This document shows, piece after piece, positions 13,101-23,400 of a DNA stretch of 64,000 nt; the first letter of the stretch is position 1; every line of letters starts with the position of its first letter. The translations under genes and the position numbers were made by a program. The stretch lies in contig JAJTTP010000004.1 in the NCBI GenBank assembly GCA_023313575.1, positions 1,550,001 through 1,614,000 of the forward strand. Reading direction: 5' to 3'. The notes beneath the pieces were generated by a model. That model worked only from the letters and a program-made list of their open reading frames with translations, was not told the DNA's origin and ran no database searches. This DNA is from Eutypella sp. D-1 (Eukaryota > Ascomycota > Sordariomycetes > Xylariales > Diatrypaceae).

Positions 13101-13620
13101 CAATCACATCTTGAATTTCCTTTGCACACATCACACATCACAATTAATATTTCTCTTCATAATATGGGTACTATCTGCCATCTAGACGCCTATCTACTCC
13201 ATCTGTCCCTAGTAAAGCGTCTATCGGATGTTCCAGGGGCCACTAACGGGCCATGGCTCGAAAAATATCTCCTAGTACTTCCAAAAACACCTTAGTAGGT
13301 AGCTACGCAACTACCGGAACATAACCGTCGAGAACTTAGCAAATTACTGCGCCAAGATTCCTCGTTCGTTCAAACTATCTGGACTATTGAACATTTATAC
13401 AATTTATACAAAGTAGTGCGAGAGTGTGCTCTGTCAGGTTGCAAGGGTCCACACCACGTTTCTTGGCATAAATTTATGCCACGGGCCTACAGCCAAGCAC
13501 GGTCAACCCGTAACGGCGGAACTATACGGAAGATCCAGATCCGGAGGATTCATTATCTCTTTGCAGCAACTGCTATAGTGCAGGCTCACCGTTGTCGAAT
13601 ATATATATCATATATATATA

Positions 13621-13648
13621 CGAAGGTAGGGGCCAAAAGTAAGTAGCC
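13621..13648 (+). repeat. Left terminal inverted repeat of the MITE-like element
   Basis: 28 bp. It pairs with 13861-13888 in inverted orientation; the two mismatches fall near positions 10 and 12 of the repeat. Confidence 0.75.
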
Positions 13649-13860
13649 GCTTGGTACTCGAGGGCACAGTCTGGATCCGTAAATGTATTTTACTATATTT
13701 CTTGACCCCCTGTATTATAGTGGTACTTCAGCGATACTTCTTTTAAGGGCTACTGAAGGCTGCGCTATAAGTACTGCTAAAGTCAGTTATTTTTAGCGGA
13801 CGTGCTGATATACCGTGCCGTCACTGTGGCTAAAGAAATACTGTGGCTTAAGTCTAAGGA

Positions 13861-13888
13861 GGCTACTTACTTTTGGCCGCAACCTTCG
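13861..13888 (-). repeat. Right terminal inverted repeat of the MITE-like element
   Basis: 28 bp, reverse complement of 13621-13648 at 26 of 28 positions. It is followed directly by TA, the presumed target duplication. Confidence 0.75.
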
Positions 13889-15158
13889 TACATTCATGGT
13901 ATATATTGAAACCCGCTCTCCTCAATTTTGGGAGTCTATTTTCAGATTAAGGGCGCAGACTCTCCTACATACTAAGACATACTACGTTTGATAGGAAGGC
14001 TATGCTAAGTCCAGCTTCCTAGACTGCTACATAGGCAACAGCATAATGTGATGCCAGTAGAGCATGAGTATGAGTCCCGTAGAGCAGAGTGCATATGATA
14101 GTGCCGACCCTTCGCGAGAGCCCTTCGCTCGTTTCTCGCGATAGATAGTCCTATCTTTTCCCCCTACTTACATTTAAGTGCTTCTCATCATAGTCTCTCA
14201 CACACGTTCGGGCAGACTGGTCAAAGAGGAGGGGGGGGGGGGTGAGGCAAAGCAAGATGAGTAGAACCGTCACTTGTTCATCTGAGATAGATAAAAAGGA
14301 CGCGAAAACCCTTATCAACCCGGGACCAACCCGGTGACAGGGACAAACGATGTTAGATGTATCGGCAGAGATAAACGTTTAAGGTGGGTTGGTGAGTAGT
14401 GCGAGAAATCGCCGTTGCAGACTTTGATGATCATCGAGGATCTACTCCGTGGAGTAGCATTCGTTCCTCTCCCTAGCACAATAACTTGAATCACGTATAC
14501 TTTGTATATCCAATGAAAACAGTGATAGATTGTCACATTGTCAGCAGTCCATCCTCTGAACGATATGGTTGGTGCCCAGATTTTTCGACGTTTTCTCGGC
14601 CCCACTGCTTGTAAGGCGGGTAGTGGCCCAACGCAGATGCTGCGACGCACGCTTTGCCCCCATCTCGTACCTTTCGCATTATCACGACTGATTTCCATAG
14701 ATAGATACATAGAAGATGAAAGGATATCGTTGACTCTTGTCAAATTGGCTAGTCTATAACTGTCTATCGCTCATGTAATTATACAAGTCAGCCGCTATAT
14801 CTAGCATGAGTAGTTTCGAATTTCCTCGAGCACGGCATAACCTGACTCGGCGCGGATGTATTCCGGCTAGGCATCACTTTGTGCATCGCCGCAGGTACGA
14901 GCCTATACGAGTATACGAAATAATACGAGTGGGGTTCGACATCACCAAGATCGTCTTGGATGGAGATACAAATACTACTCTCCCTCGCCCATCCCGGGGG
15001 TCTGAAGCACTGCAACTCTGATGCTGGGGATAAATTCACATCATACTCTCTAGATCTTCAATTTTGACGCCGGCCGAACGAAAACAACAACATAACCGTA
15101 CGCATCGCAGCATTGTCGACAAAAGTCATTCTGATAAATAACGTGTAAATAGCCGGTC

Positions 15159-17110
15159 ATGGCGATTGTGGAGCTAGGCTTGACCAGGCTGGTCGGGCTG
15201 GCTGTGGCATTTGTACGTTGGCCTTTTTTCAGTCCGCGATGGTATCCATGGTTCGCGATTGGGCGTCGAATTTGACGGACAACTAACATAATACAGTGTT
15301 TCCTATATGCCCTCAACCGTGTCGTCTATAATCTCTTCTTCCATCCGCTGAGGAAGTACCCCGGACCGCTGATCCTGCGGGCGACCCAGCTGGGGCTCTG
15401 TTACAAGATGCTTAAGGGAAGGCTGCCCTTCGAGATGCTGGACCTCCACAAGAAGTACGGCGACGTGGTGCGCATCGCGCCGAACCAGCTCGCCTTCGCG
15501 GACTCGAGCGCGTGGCGCGACATCATGGGCCACAAGACGCAGGGCGGGGCGGAGTTCCAGAAGTCCGAGGCCTTCTACCGCCCCGTGGAGGATATGCCGA
15601 TAGACATCATCTCCGCGAACCGCGAGGAGCATAGCGTTCTTCGGCGTACCCTCGCCCACGGCTTCAGCGACCGTAGCATGCGCGAACAGCAGCCCATCAT
15701 CAAGAAGTACATCGACCTCCTCGTGCAGAAGCTCCGCGACAACTGCGACACCGGTGCCGTCAATATGGCTGCGTGGTACAACTATACCACCTTTGACGTG
15801 ATCGGCGACCTTGCGTTCGGCGAGAGGTAAGAGACAAAGAGGAAAGGGGTGCTTGCTTACTGAAGCACCCAGGCTTCTGGAAATACCGACGAGAATATAA
15901 ATAGGTACTGACGACAATGTCTGCAGTTTCGGTTGCCTGGACAGTTCAGATTATCACGTTTGGGTAAAGTCGATCTTCCAGTTAGCGAGGGCGGGGACCG
16001 TGTTGCAGATCGCAGGCAACTTTCCGACGATTAAGAAGGCATTGCTCTCGATGGTGCCGAAGAAATTCATGGAGGAGCGCGAGAACCACTTGGCGTTCAC
16101 GTTAGCGAAACTGTCGAGGCGGATGGAAGCGGGAAAGGAGCGCCCGGACCTGATTGAGGGTCTCCTGCGAAAGGCCGATGAATGGGTAATTCAACCCCCC
16201 CTCCCCCCCCGGGGCACTGGCCCCTTCTACATTTAAGTCCCCGTGACAGCACATTGTGACATCAACGCCGTGGCCGTGGCCAGCCGCTAACCCGAAAAAT
16301 TGCGATAGGGTCTTACCATGGATAAGCTCCAAGCCAACTGCAGCCTCCTGATCATTGGCGGGTCCGAGACCACGGCCACGCTATTATCGGGCGTCACCTT
16401 CTACCTGCTAACGAACCCGGAGGCGATGCGGAAGCTGACGGCCGAGATCCGGTCATCCTTCAAGAGCGAGGAAGACATTGACTTTATGAGCGTGAGCACG
16501 CTCCCGTACCTCCTGGCCTGTCTGGATGAGGCCCTTCGCATGTACCCGCCTGTCCCGCTCGGTCTCCCCAGAGTCGTGCCCAAGGGGGGCGCAACTGTCA
16601 GCGGACATTTCATCCCCGAGGACGTAAGTTATTGTTTTTTTTTTCCGACCCGAGCCCCCCAGCCTATCTGTCCGTGCGATGGTATGGTCTTGCGCGGGCC
16701 TGCTGACCAGAGAATTACGAGCAGAGCATCGTCGCTGTCCACCAATGGGCCATGTACCACAATGATAAGCACTTCGCCGACCCCTTCACGTACCACCCGG
16801 AGCGCTGGCTCGGTGACCCACGCTTTGCGGGCGACGACCGCGACGCCTTCCAGCCCTTCCACATCGGCCCGAGGAACTGCCTCGGTAAGAAGTAAGTCAA
16901 CAGCCTCCTAAGTTTGTCTGCTCCGGGCTTGATTTAACACAGACCTCCAGCCTCGCCTATATCGAGATGCGACTCATTCTCGCCCGCATCCTTTGGAACT
17001 TCGATATGAAGATCGCCGACGACAGCAGAGACTGGGTCGCCAAACAGAAGATCTACAACTTCTGGGAGAAGGGGCCGCTGAATACGTACCTGACTCCCGT
17101 TGTGCGCTGA
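15159..17110 (+). CDS. Cytochrome P450 monooxygenase, microsomal, CYP65-like
   Basis: Six exons: 15159-15212, 15297-15826, 15927-16185, 16309-16623, 16725-16891, 16951-17110, giving 494 residues with consistent phases. Exon 1 encodes a short hydrophobic start (MAIVELGL...) that joins CFLYALNRVVYNLFFHPL to make the ER membrane anchor and the KYPGP hinge. Further signatures are the I-helix GGSETT at ~298-303, ExxR as EALR at ~355-358, PERW, and the haem loop FHIGPRNCLGK with Cys near 438. All key residues are present, so an active haem-thiolate oxidase is expected. The RLPFEMLDLHKKYGDVVRIAPN block resembles the isotrichodermin C-15 hydroxylase group (CYP65). The substrate cannot be read from sequence. 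No polyketide, terpene or peptide synthase gene lies nearby, so cluster membership is not supported. Intron 3 is C-rich. Confidence 0.9.
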
Positions 17111-20100
17111 GTGGCGTCGGCTGGATTTGTGTGAGGGATCTAAAGGGGGTGGGGGGTTAGTAGAGAGGTGGTTAAGTGAACAGTGCTGTTGATTTTGGGG
17201 ATACATAGGGAGCATTTAGACCTGGGCGGAATTACGGAAGTGACAGTTACCGTCTATTATGTATTGTACAACCAGCCCTCTGTCAATTTGCACATCTGCA
17301 TAATTGTTCATAACTCATAAAATATCGCTTGAGACGTTGGGCCTGAACGGCTCACACGGCTGTCAGACCGTGTGCCACGAATGAAAGATGGCTGTTGACT
17401 ACGTATTCAAATCATCAGCATAATTACGTGCATTGAGCATCTAACTACGTACTTACATACTTAGTTAATCCTCATTCCTCGGAGATGGGGCCAACCAGTC
17501 CAGCCAACCAACGACCTCCTCACTTACTACGGCACAAGCCGGCGCGCGCCCCTTATTACTGTCTGCTGGCGACACACAGAAGTGCCACCAACCCGTGTAC
17601 GAGCTCCGATTGGTCCAGGCGTTATATATAACTATATACCTAGAACCCAGTCAGGGTCAGGTAGGCAGGAACTTGCGAATAATCGGTGTCTCTCCCTCTC
17701 TCTGTAGCCGGCCGTTTCGTTTACCGTAAACGTCCATTATCGGAAAGCTTGTTTCAACCAAAACGAATGCCAGGTCGACTTGACGGTTCCAAGGCTGATG
17801 GGCTCGGCAGCTTTGCCGTCCAGGGATTAATTGGACTATTATCAATGGCACCACCGCCGATCCCTCGTATAGATTCGACAATTCTCCGTACAAGGTGGAG
17901 GGCTTGAGGGCGCGCATTGTCTGCTTGCCTTGTATCCCGCGAATCTGTAACTCACCCGGACAACGGAGTCCGTTCAGCCAGGAGAAAGAAGTAAGACGCG
18001 TTGTTGCGACGAGGTGACAGACGCCGATGCCATGGCTGATGACCCAATCTGGCTAATCCGCCCACCGGGTCGCCGTGGCGCGGCTTGTGTCTCGTATTGG
18101 TTGCTTCCCGTCACGCCCTCATCTACCTGATGAACGACGGGGCTGGTTTGTCAACCTGATACGGGCATCGCAGGTCGGCCTGGAAAACGGAGGCGTCTCG
18201 TGCAACCAGGTCTAGGTTCAGAACGGCTCGCAGCAGGGAGCTACACCGAGTGTCACGTACTGAATAGTCTGTCTACCTGAGACTTGGTTGGAATTGCGCA
18301 TGATCCAATGAGCAAATGAGCTTCAGCGCTTGCTTAGTCGCTATCATGTTGCAACGGCCCCTAGTATACGATTTAGCCCTCTAATTTCGGCTGACTTGCG
18401 AGGATGGCATCCTGTAGGAGACATAGACACATATTCTAAAAGAATCAGGCAGAGGCCGAAGATATTCAATTAAGACGAGGAGAGTGTATGGTTACCTAGG
18501 TATTACACGGACAAGCAGACTGGTGCTTGCTCATTCGTCGCTGGTAAGCCCTACCTAGATGTACTGCGTGCTTAAGTCTTGCTCTGTACCCGCTGTGCTT
18601 TTTCCAGCCACCAACATGATTCTTCGCTTCGTAAGAACACACCTGCTTCCAAATGCATCTTACCCCATTCGTTGAATTTCGGCCTCATTGTTCACCTGCC
18701 CCAACAGCGCAACCTGTGAGAAGTAAACTGAATGGCTCGTGCATCTTCATATGCTACAGGTCATATTAGACCGGCCAACTGGTTTGGCAAGCTCACGTGC
18801 TCGGCCAGAACCCGCGAACAACACATCCTTAGACTCATACCTAGATATTCGATACAAGTGATTTACTGTAATCGGGCGATCACCGCCAGTAGGCAATATC
18901 TGCGCCCGTAGGCCAAAAAGAGCAGCGGTCCTGACAGCCACGCCACCTGAGCAGGTATTTTATTTATGGGCCGTTGAGCTTGACGACGTGCACTTGAAAA
19001 TGTGTGAATCTCCAGGTCTATCCATGCCTGAAAGGTGACATATTTGACTGGCTTGGTGTGCAGTTTTTGTTCAGAGTCGCCGTCAGTAAAAACCAAGGCT
19101 ATGTGATCGACTCTATCGGGCCCTCACCATGTAGCCGATAGTCATGAATGAAAACACAGGCTTGGCCTGTGGACTTTAGGGGGCAATGCCGAGCTCGACT
19201 ATGCCTCGGACTTCCAGGGAGAGAGTGACGCATATCTCGGAGAAGCGAGCTCGGTAAGTTCGGGGTCTGCTTTGCACATCAGTCATGCCACTGCTTTGGT
19301 CCCGTGGCCATCCCAAGAGCCGCTGCTGGTGCTTCAACTCCAAAAGGAGACAGGCCAAGGTACGAGGGCCGCATAGTGGTGTTCTCGGGTGACGGGCCTG
19401 GGATTAGTGTCAGGAGACCCGGCCGGCCCGCGGCCACTGCGTAAAGACCGGGCTGCGGTACCCGGCAGGTCCCCGGGCCATTCATCAGGTGGATCAACGC
19501 GATTCTGGGAGAGTCCCTATCCCGCCGCGCCGGTCCATCGGCTAGACATACACGTGACCTCAACACCAGATCCACATCTTCAGGTTCCAGGACATGCGTT
19601 CGTCCGGCACTCGATAAATTCTATACACAAGTAGGAGGCCGCGCTACACATGCCCATCCATATCAGAAGTCCTGGGCCGACTTTCGAATCAGAATGGCAG
19701 AGAATATAGTGCTCACACTTGACTCTATCCATGCGTGTCTACACTAGAGTACGTACGTTTCGATGCGGCGAACAGGTAGAACAAAAACGAGGTATATCAA
19801 CGATTCCCGGGCCAGGTTTCGCGGACTCATAAATACAGCTCTATAGCTAAAGTAGATAGACAAGCCCCCGGCCGATGAGAGGCGAAAGGGGCGGTTAGAT
19901 ACGTGTTAATAAAGTAAGTTCTTCAAAACACATTAGCAATGCTTGCCGGGAACCGATGAATCAATGAAGCGAGCAAATCAAATCAAATCAGAACAACAAA
20001 AAGGCAGTCACATCGAATAGAAATAACCACGCGCAACCAAACAAATCAAACCCACTTCAACGGGTTGTGTATTTCGTCCGTGTATGAGAAAAGAGACGAA

Positions 20101-20416
20101 CTGAACGGAACGGAGCTTAATCAACCATGCTATCTTTTACTTTTGTTCAACCATGCAAAACCCCCTCCCAAAAACTCCCTGTGTCCGTCAAGTCCAGCTC
20201 CAGCCCAGCCAATGTTGCTTGCTTGCCGCCATTCCATCTCAAAAAAAAGCTCCAGAAAAACACTCTGAACAGAAAAAGCACCGGGCGCCAGGATAATGTA
20301 ACAAACAGACAATATAGCACAGCCAAAAACACCCCTTTCCTCCCGAGATCTCTTCCTCCGCGTAATGATCATACACACGCGAGAAAATCAGACTACCCAA
20401 AACTATCCTCGCACCC
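17111..20416. other. Intergenic stretch, no gene seen
   Basis: These 3.3 kb separate the P450 from the septation scaffold. Frames are 98 codons or shorter without motifs. The right end (about 19900-20416) should be the 3' UTR of the minus-strand scaffold gene and contains an AAATC/AATCA-rich patch near 19975-20050. I found no tRNA, inverted-repeat element or gene relic. Confidence 0.55.
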
Positions 20417-23400
20417 CTAGCGTCGAGGATCCGGGTTCTGGTCCGGGCCTAATTTCTCGCCCTCCCTCTCCCCAAGTACCCCCTCACCAGCACCAGCACC
20501 CCCAACGGCATCGTCAGCCTCGACAACGCCGGCCTTGACGAGGGCGGACCAGACGTCGTCGCGACGGGCGAGGAGGTCGCGGCGGGCGGGGAGACCGTCG
20601 AGGGTCCGGAGGCGGCGGCAGCGTGCGAGGACCACGACCTCGTACAGGCGGCGGCGCATGCGCGTGTCGGCGTCCACGCGCGCCTGAAACCGGGCGTCGC
20701 GCTCCTGGGCCGCGGGGTGTGCGAGGTCCGGGAGCACGAAGGGGTCGTCCTGGTCCTGGTCCTGGTTCTCGGCAGCATCTGCAGGCACACCATTCTCTCC
20801 CGCTGCCTCCCCCGAGGCGGTGCGCGGCGCGGCGACGGCGACGACGGGGGGCGGGTAGAAGCCGAGGGTGGCGGGGTTGTCGCGGGCGTCGAGGCGGGCG
20901 AGGTGGGGGAAGCCCTGGAGGACGCGGGTGAAAGCGCGGGCGTCGGCGAGGCGGTTGCCGGCGACGAGGAGCTTCTTGAGGCGGGGCACGTAGCGCAAGG
21001 GTGCCAGGTCGGTGAGCGCGTTGAAGTTGAGGTTGAGCACGCGTAGGTTCGGTGTCAGCTGCCCGAGCCGCGGATCTAGCGAGCGCAGGCCGCAGTTCGC
21101 CAGCTCCAGGTATTGCAGGTTGAGGAAGTCGACCGGTAGTCCGAACGAGGACGAGGACAGGTTGTTGCCCGATAGAAAGAGCTTGCGCACCTCGTACGCC
21201 GATGCCAGGAACGACGTGTCGAGGCGCGGCGTGATGGTGCCGGGCCCCGCTGGCGAGGAACAGGTGCCGCGCTGGTGTTGTTCGCGCAGCGAGAGGCTGT
21301 CGAGGCGGCGGCAGCGCGAGAAGCCCGTCAGCGTGGTCAGCTGGTTGCGGTCGGCGTGGAGGAGGCGGAGAGAGGGGAACGCAGACAGCTCCATGGTCAC
21401 GATGTCGTTGTCCGAGAGCTTGAGGTACCGCAGACAAGGCATGGGCTGATCGGGGACGGTGGGCCCGAATGACGTGAGCCAGTTGCGCTGGAGATTGAGG
21501 GTGGCGAGGCAGGGGAGCTGCTCAATATTGTGGACCGCACTGATCTCGTTGCCCTCGAGGTCGAGGTCGGTCAGCCGCTGAAGCCTGGTGCCCTCGAAGT
21601 CGGCGCGCTCGATAAGGTTGTTCCGCACGCGCAGAACCTGCAGGCTGTCGTGCAAGTTGATGCCGTCCAGGCTGGTGATCCGGTTGTTGTCGGCGCGGAG
21701 ATTTCGCAGGTGGACGAGGTCCTTGAAGGCGTATAGGCTGCTGAGCTGGTTGTTGGACACATCGACGTATTGGAGGTTCATGAGGTGGCCCCATGCCGTC
21801 AATTCCGACAGGTGATTATGCGTCATCCGCAGGTTCCGCACGCTCTCGGGGACGCCGTCGAGGTGACTGATGACGTTATGGGAGGCATCGAGAGTGACGA
21901 CGCTAGTACAGAATTCGTCGAGTTTATGTAGTGTCGTCAGCTGTTTATTGTTGACGTCGAGTTCTTTCATCGAGCTCCAATCCGGCTCGAATGGTTCAAC
22001 CTCGGTGATTTTCTCGACGAGGTGTCGCAGGGCCTTGGTCAGGACTTTCTCGGAAGGGTCTCCCGTCACCAGGTGGTGGTCCCCGACCACGTAGCTGACC
22101 TCGAGGGCGCACGACTGGTCGGCATGGCGCATAGTAAACTCGGACAGGGGGCTTAGCGACAGAGTGCCCACATACTGCGCGATCAACGGGGTGGCCGCGA
22201 CCGGCGCAGTCCTCGGGGGAGCAGGAGTCGTCACGACGACGCTGAGGCTTTCGTTGCCTGTTTCCGGACCAGAGATCTTGGAACTCCCCCTGACGCTGAC
22301 TTGGTTCTCGATGGTTGACGCCTCTGCGATGCTGTCCTCGTCTTGCTCGTCGATTCTGGACACTGGTCGCGGGACGAAGGCTTCTCTCTTCACGGCAGAC
22401 ACGTTCTTCGGCGGCCCTCTCGATCGGCTCCGGGACCTCGACTTCGACAGCCTCCCGCCCACAGGTCTATTCGAACCCGCATGGCGACCTCTCCTGATTG
22501 ATTCGGCAATAATGCTGTCATCGGACTGCTCGAGCGAGCTGGGCTCCTCTCCGGATTCGCCGCCATCCAACTGCGACGGCCTGTCCCGAATGATAGAAGC
22601 GATGGGCGAGGAGAACGAGATGGTCAGGTTTCTCCGTTGCGACGACGACGTCTCGTGCACTCGGTCTTCATGTAACGTTATCTCATGCTCAATCTCCTCG
22701 TCATCCTCGACGGCCGTCTCGGCCAGGTCCTGCTTAATCCTCTCAAAGGTGGTATCTGGGGGGCCTGTGGGTGGATTGCTTCGTGTCGCTGCTGCCGCCT
22801 CTTGCGCTTGTCGTGCAGTGGATTCGCCGCCGGACGAGCCACCTGATGAACCGTCCTCGTACGAGGAGTCCCCAGTATTATTATGGAGACCATGGCCAGG
22901 TGTCAGGCCGAGATTGGCGACTTCTTTGGCGGTATCAACTGAGAGATCCGGGATACTAGCGAACGGATCTTCTTCGCTGTCCTCAGAATGCAGAATGCTC
23001 CGCTCGTTCGCTACTTGTTTCGGCCCCTTCACCTTCACCCAAATCTTCTTGTCCTTGTCGAACACCATATTGCCCACCTGGTCCCCGATGAGGTCCGTAA
23101 CGACATCGGGAGCGATGAGGCGTCGCGAATCCGAACCCCTGGACGACAGGTTACGCCCGCTGGTGATCCCCGATTCTGGAGAACGGTTCGACGGGTACTC
23201 GACATCGTGATCTTCGTCTACCTCAGTGGCATCTGGGTTTCGGAAAACTCGAAGATTGGGGAGGTCGCTGACGAATTCCGAATGATCCAGCATGCTGCGG
23301 TGCAGTTCACTATCGTCGAAGCGATCCTGGTACGACTCGTCGAAATCTTGAGGGATGTGGATGTCCGGCTCATGCGGCTGCTCACCAAGACGCATAGAAT

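Larger units (their letters stand above)
13619..13890. mobile_element. MITE-like element with 28-bp terminal inverted repeats and TA duplications
   Basis: The left end, 13621-13648, begins CGAAGGTAGGGGCCAAAAGT. The right end, 13861-13888, is its reverse complement with two mismatches (26 of 28 identical), ending in CCTTCG. TA flanks both sides (13619-13620 and 13889-13890), as expected for a Tc1/mariner-type target duplication. The element is 268 bp without the duplications, AT-rich inside, and has no transposase frame. It would be a non-autonomous copy moved by a transposase encoded elsewhere. The class is inferred from TA and the inverted ends; no second copy lies in this window. Confidence 0.75.
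10156..15158. other. Gene-poor 5 kb interval with one MITE-like element
   Basis: The left part is the promoter side of the GH128 gene. The right part is the promoter of the P450 gene, with a TATATATA microsatellite near 13600-13620. Simple repeats occur near 11888-11912 (CCTGA/CCTAA units) and 11800-11815 (TAGG units). A 30-nt hairpin with an 8-bp stem lies at 14112-14141. No frame has recognisable domains; the longest candidate (10517-10996, minus) reads as low-complexity sequence. The only defined object is the inverted-repeat element at 13619-13890. Confidence 0.6.

Noticed and set aside
14112..14141. Hairpin with an 8-bp TCGCGAGA/TCTCGCGA stem
   Set aside because: Short, isolated, with no T-run or partner feature; it could occur by chance.
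13619..17110. MITE plus P450 as part of a secondary-metabolite cluster
   Set aside because: No backbone synthase, transporter or intact regulator lies within several kilobases on either side.
22164..23210. 348-codon plus-strand frame
   Set aside because: It is antisense to the low-complexity part of the Cdc11-like gene and shows only the mirrored Ser/Pro composition with no domain.
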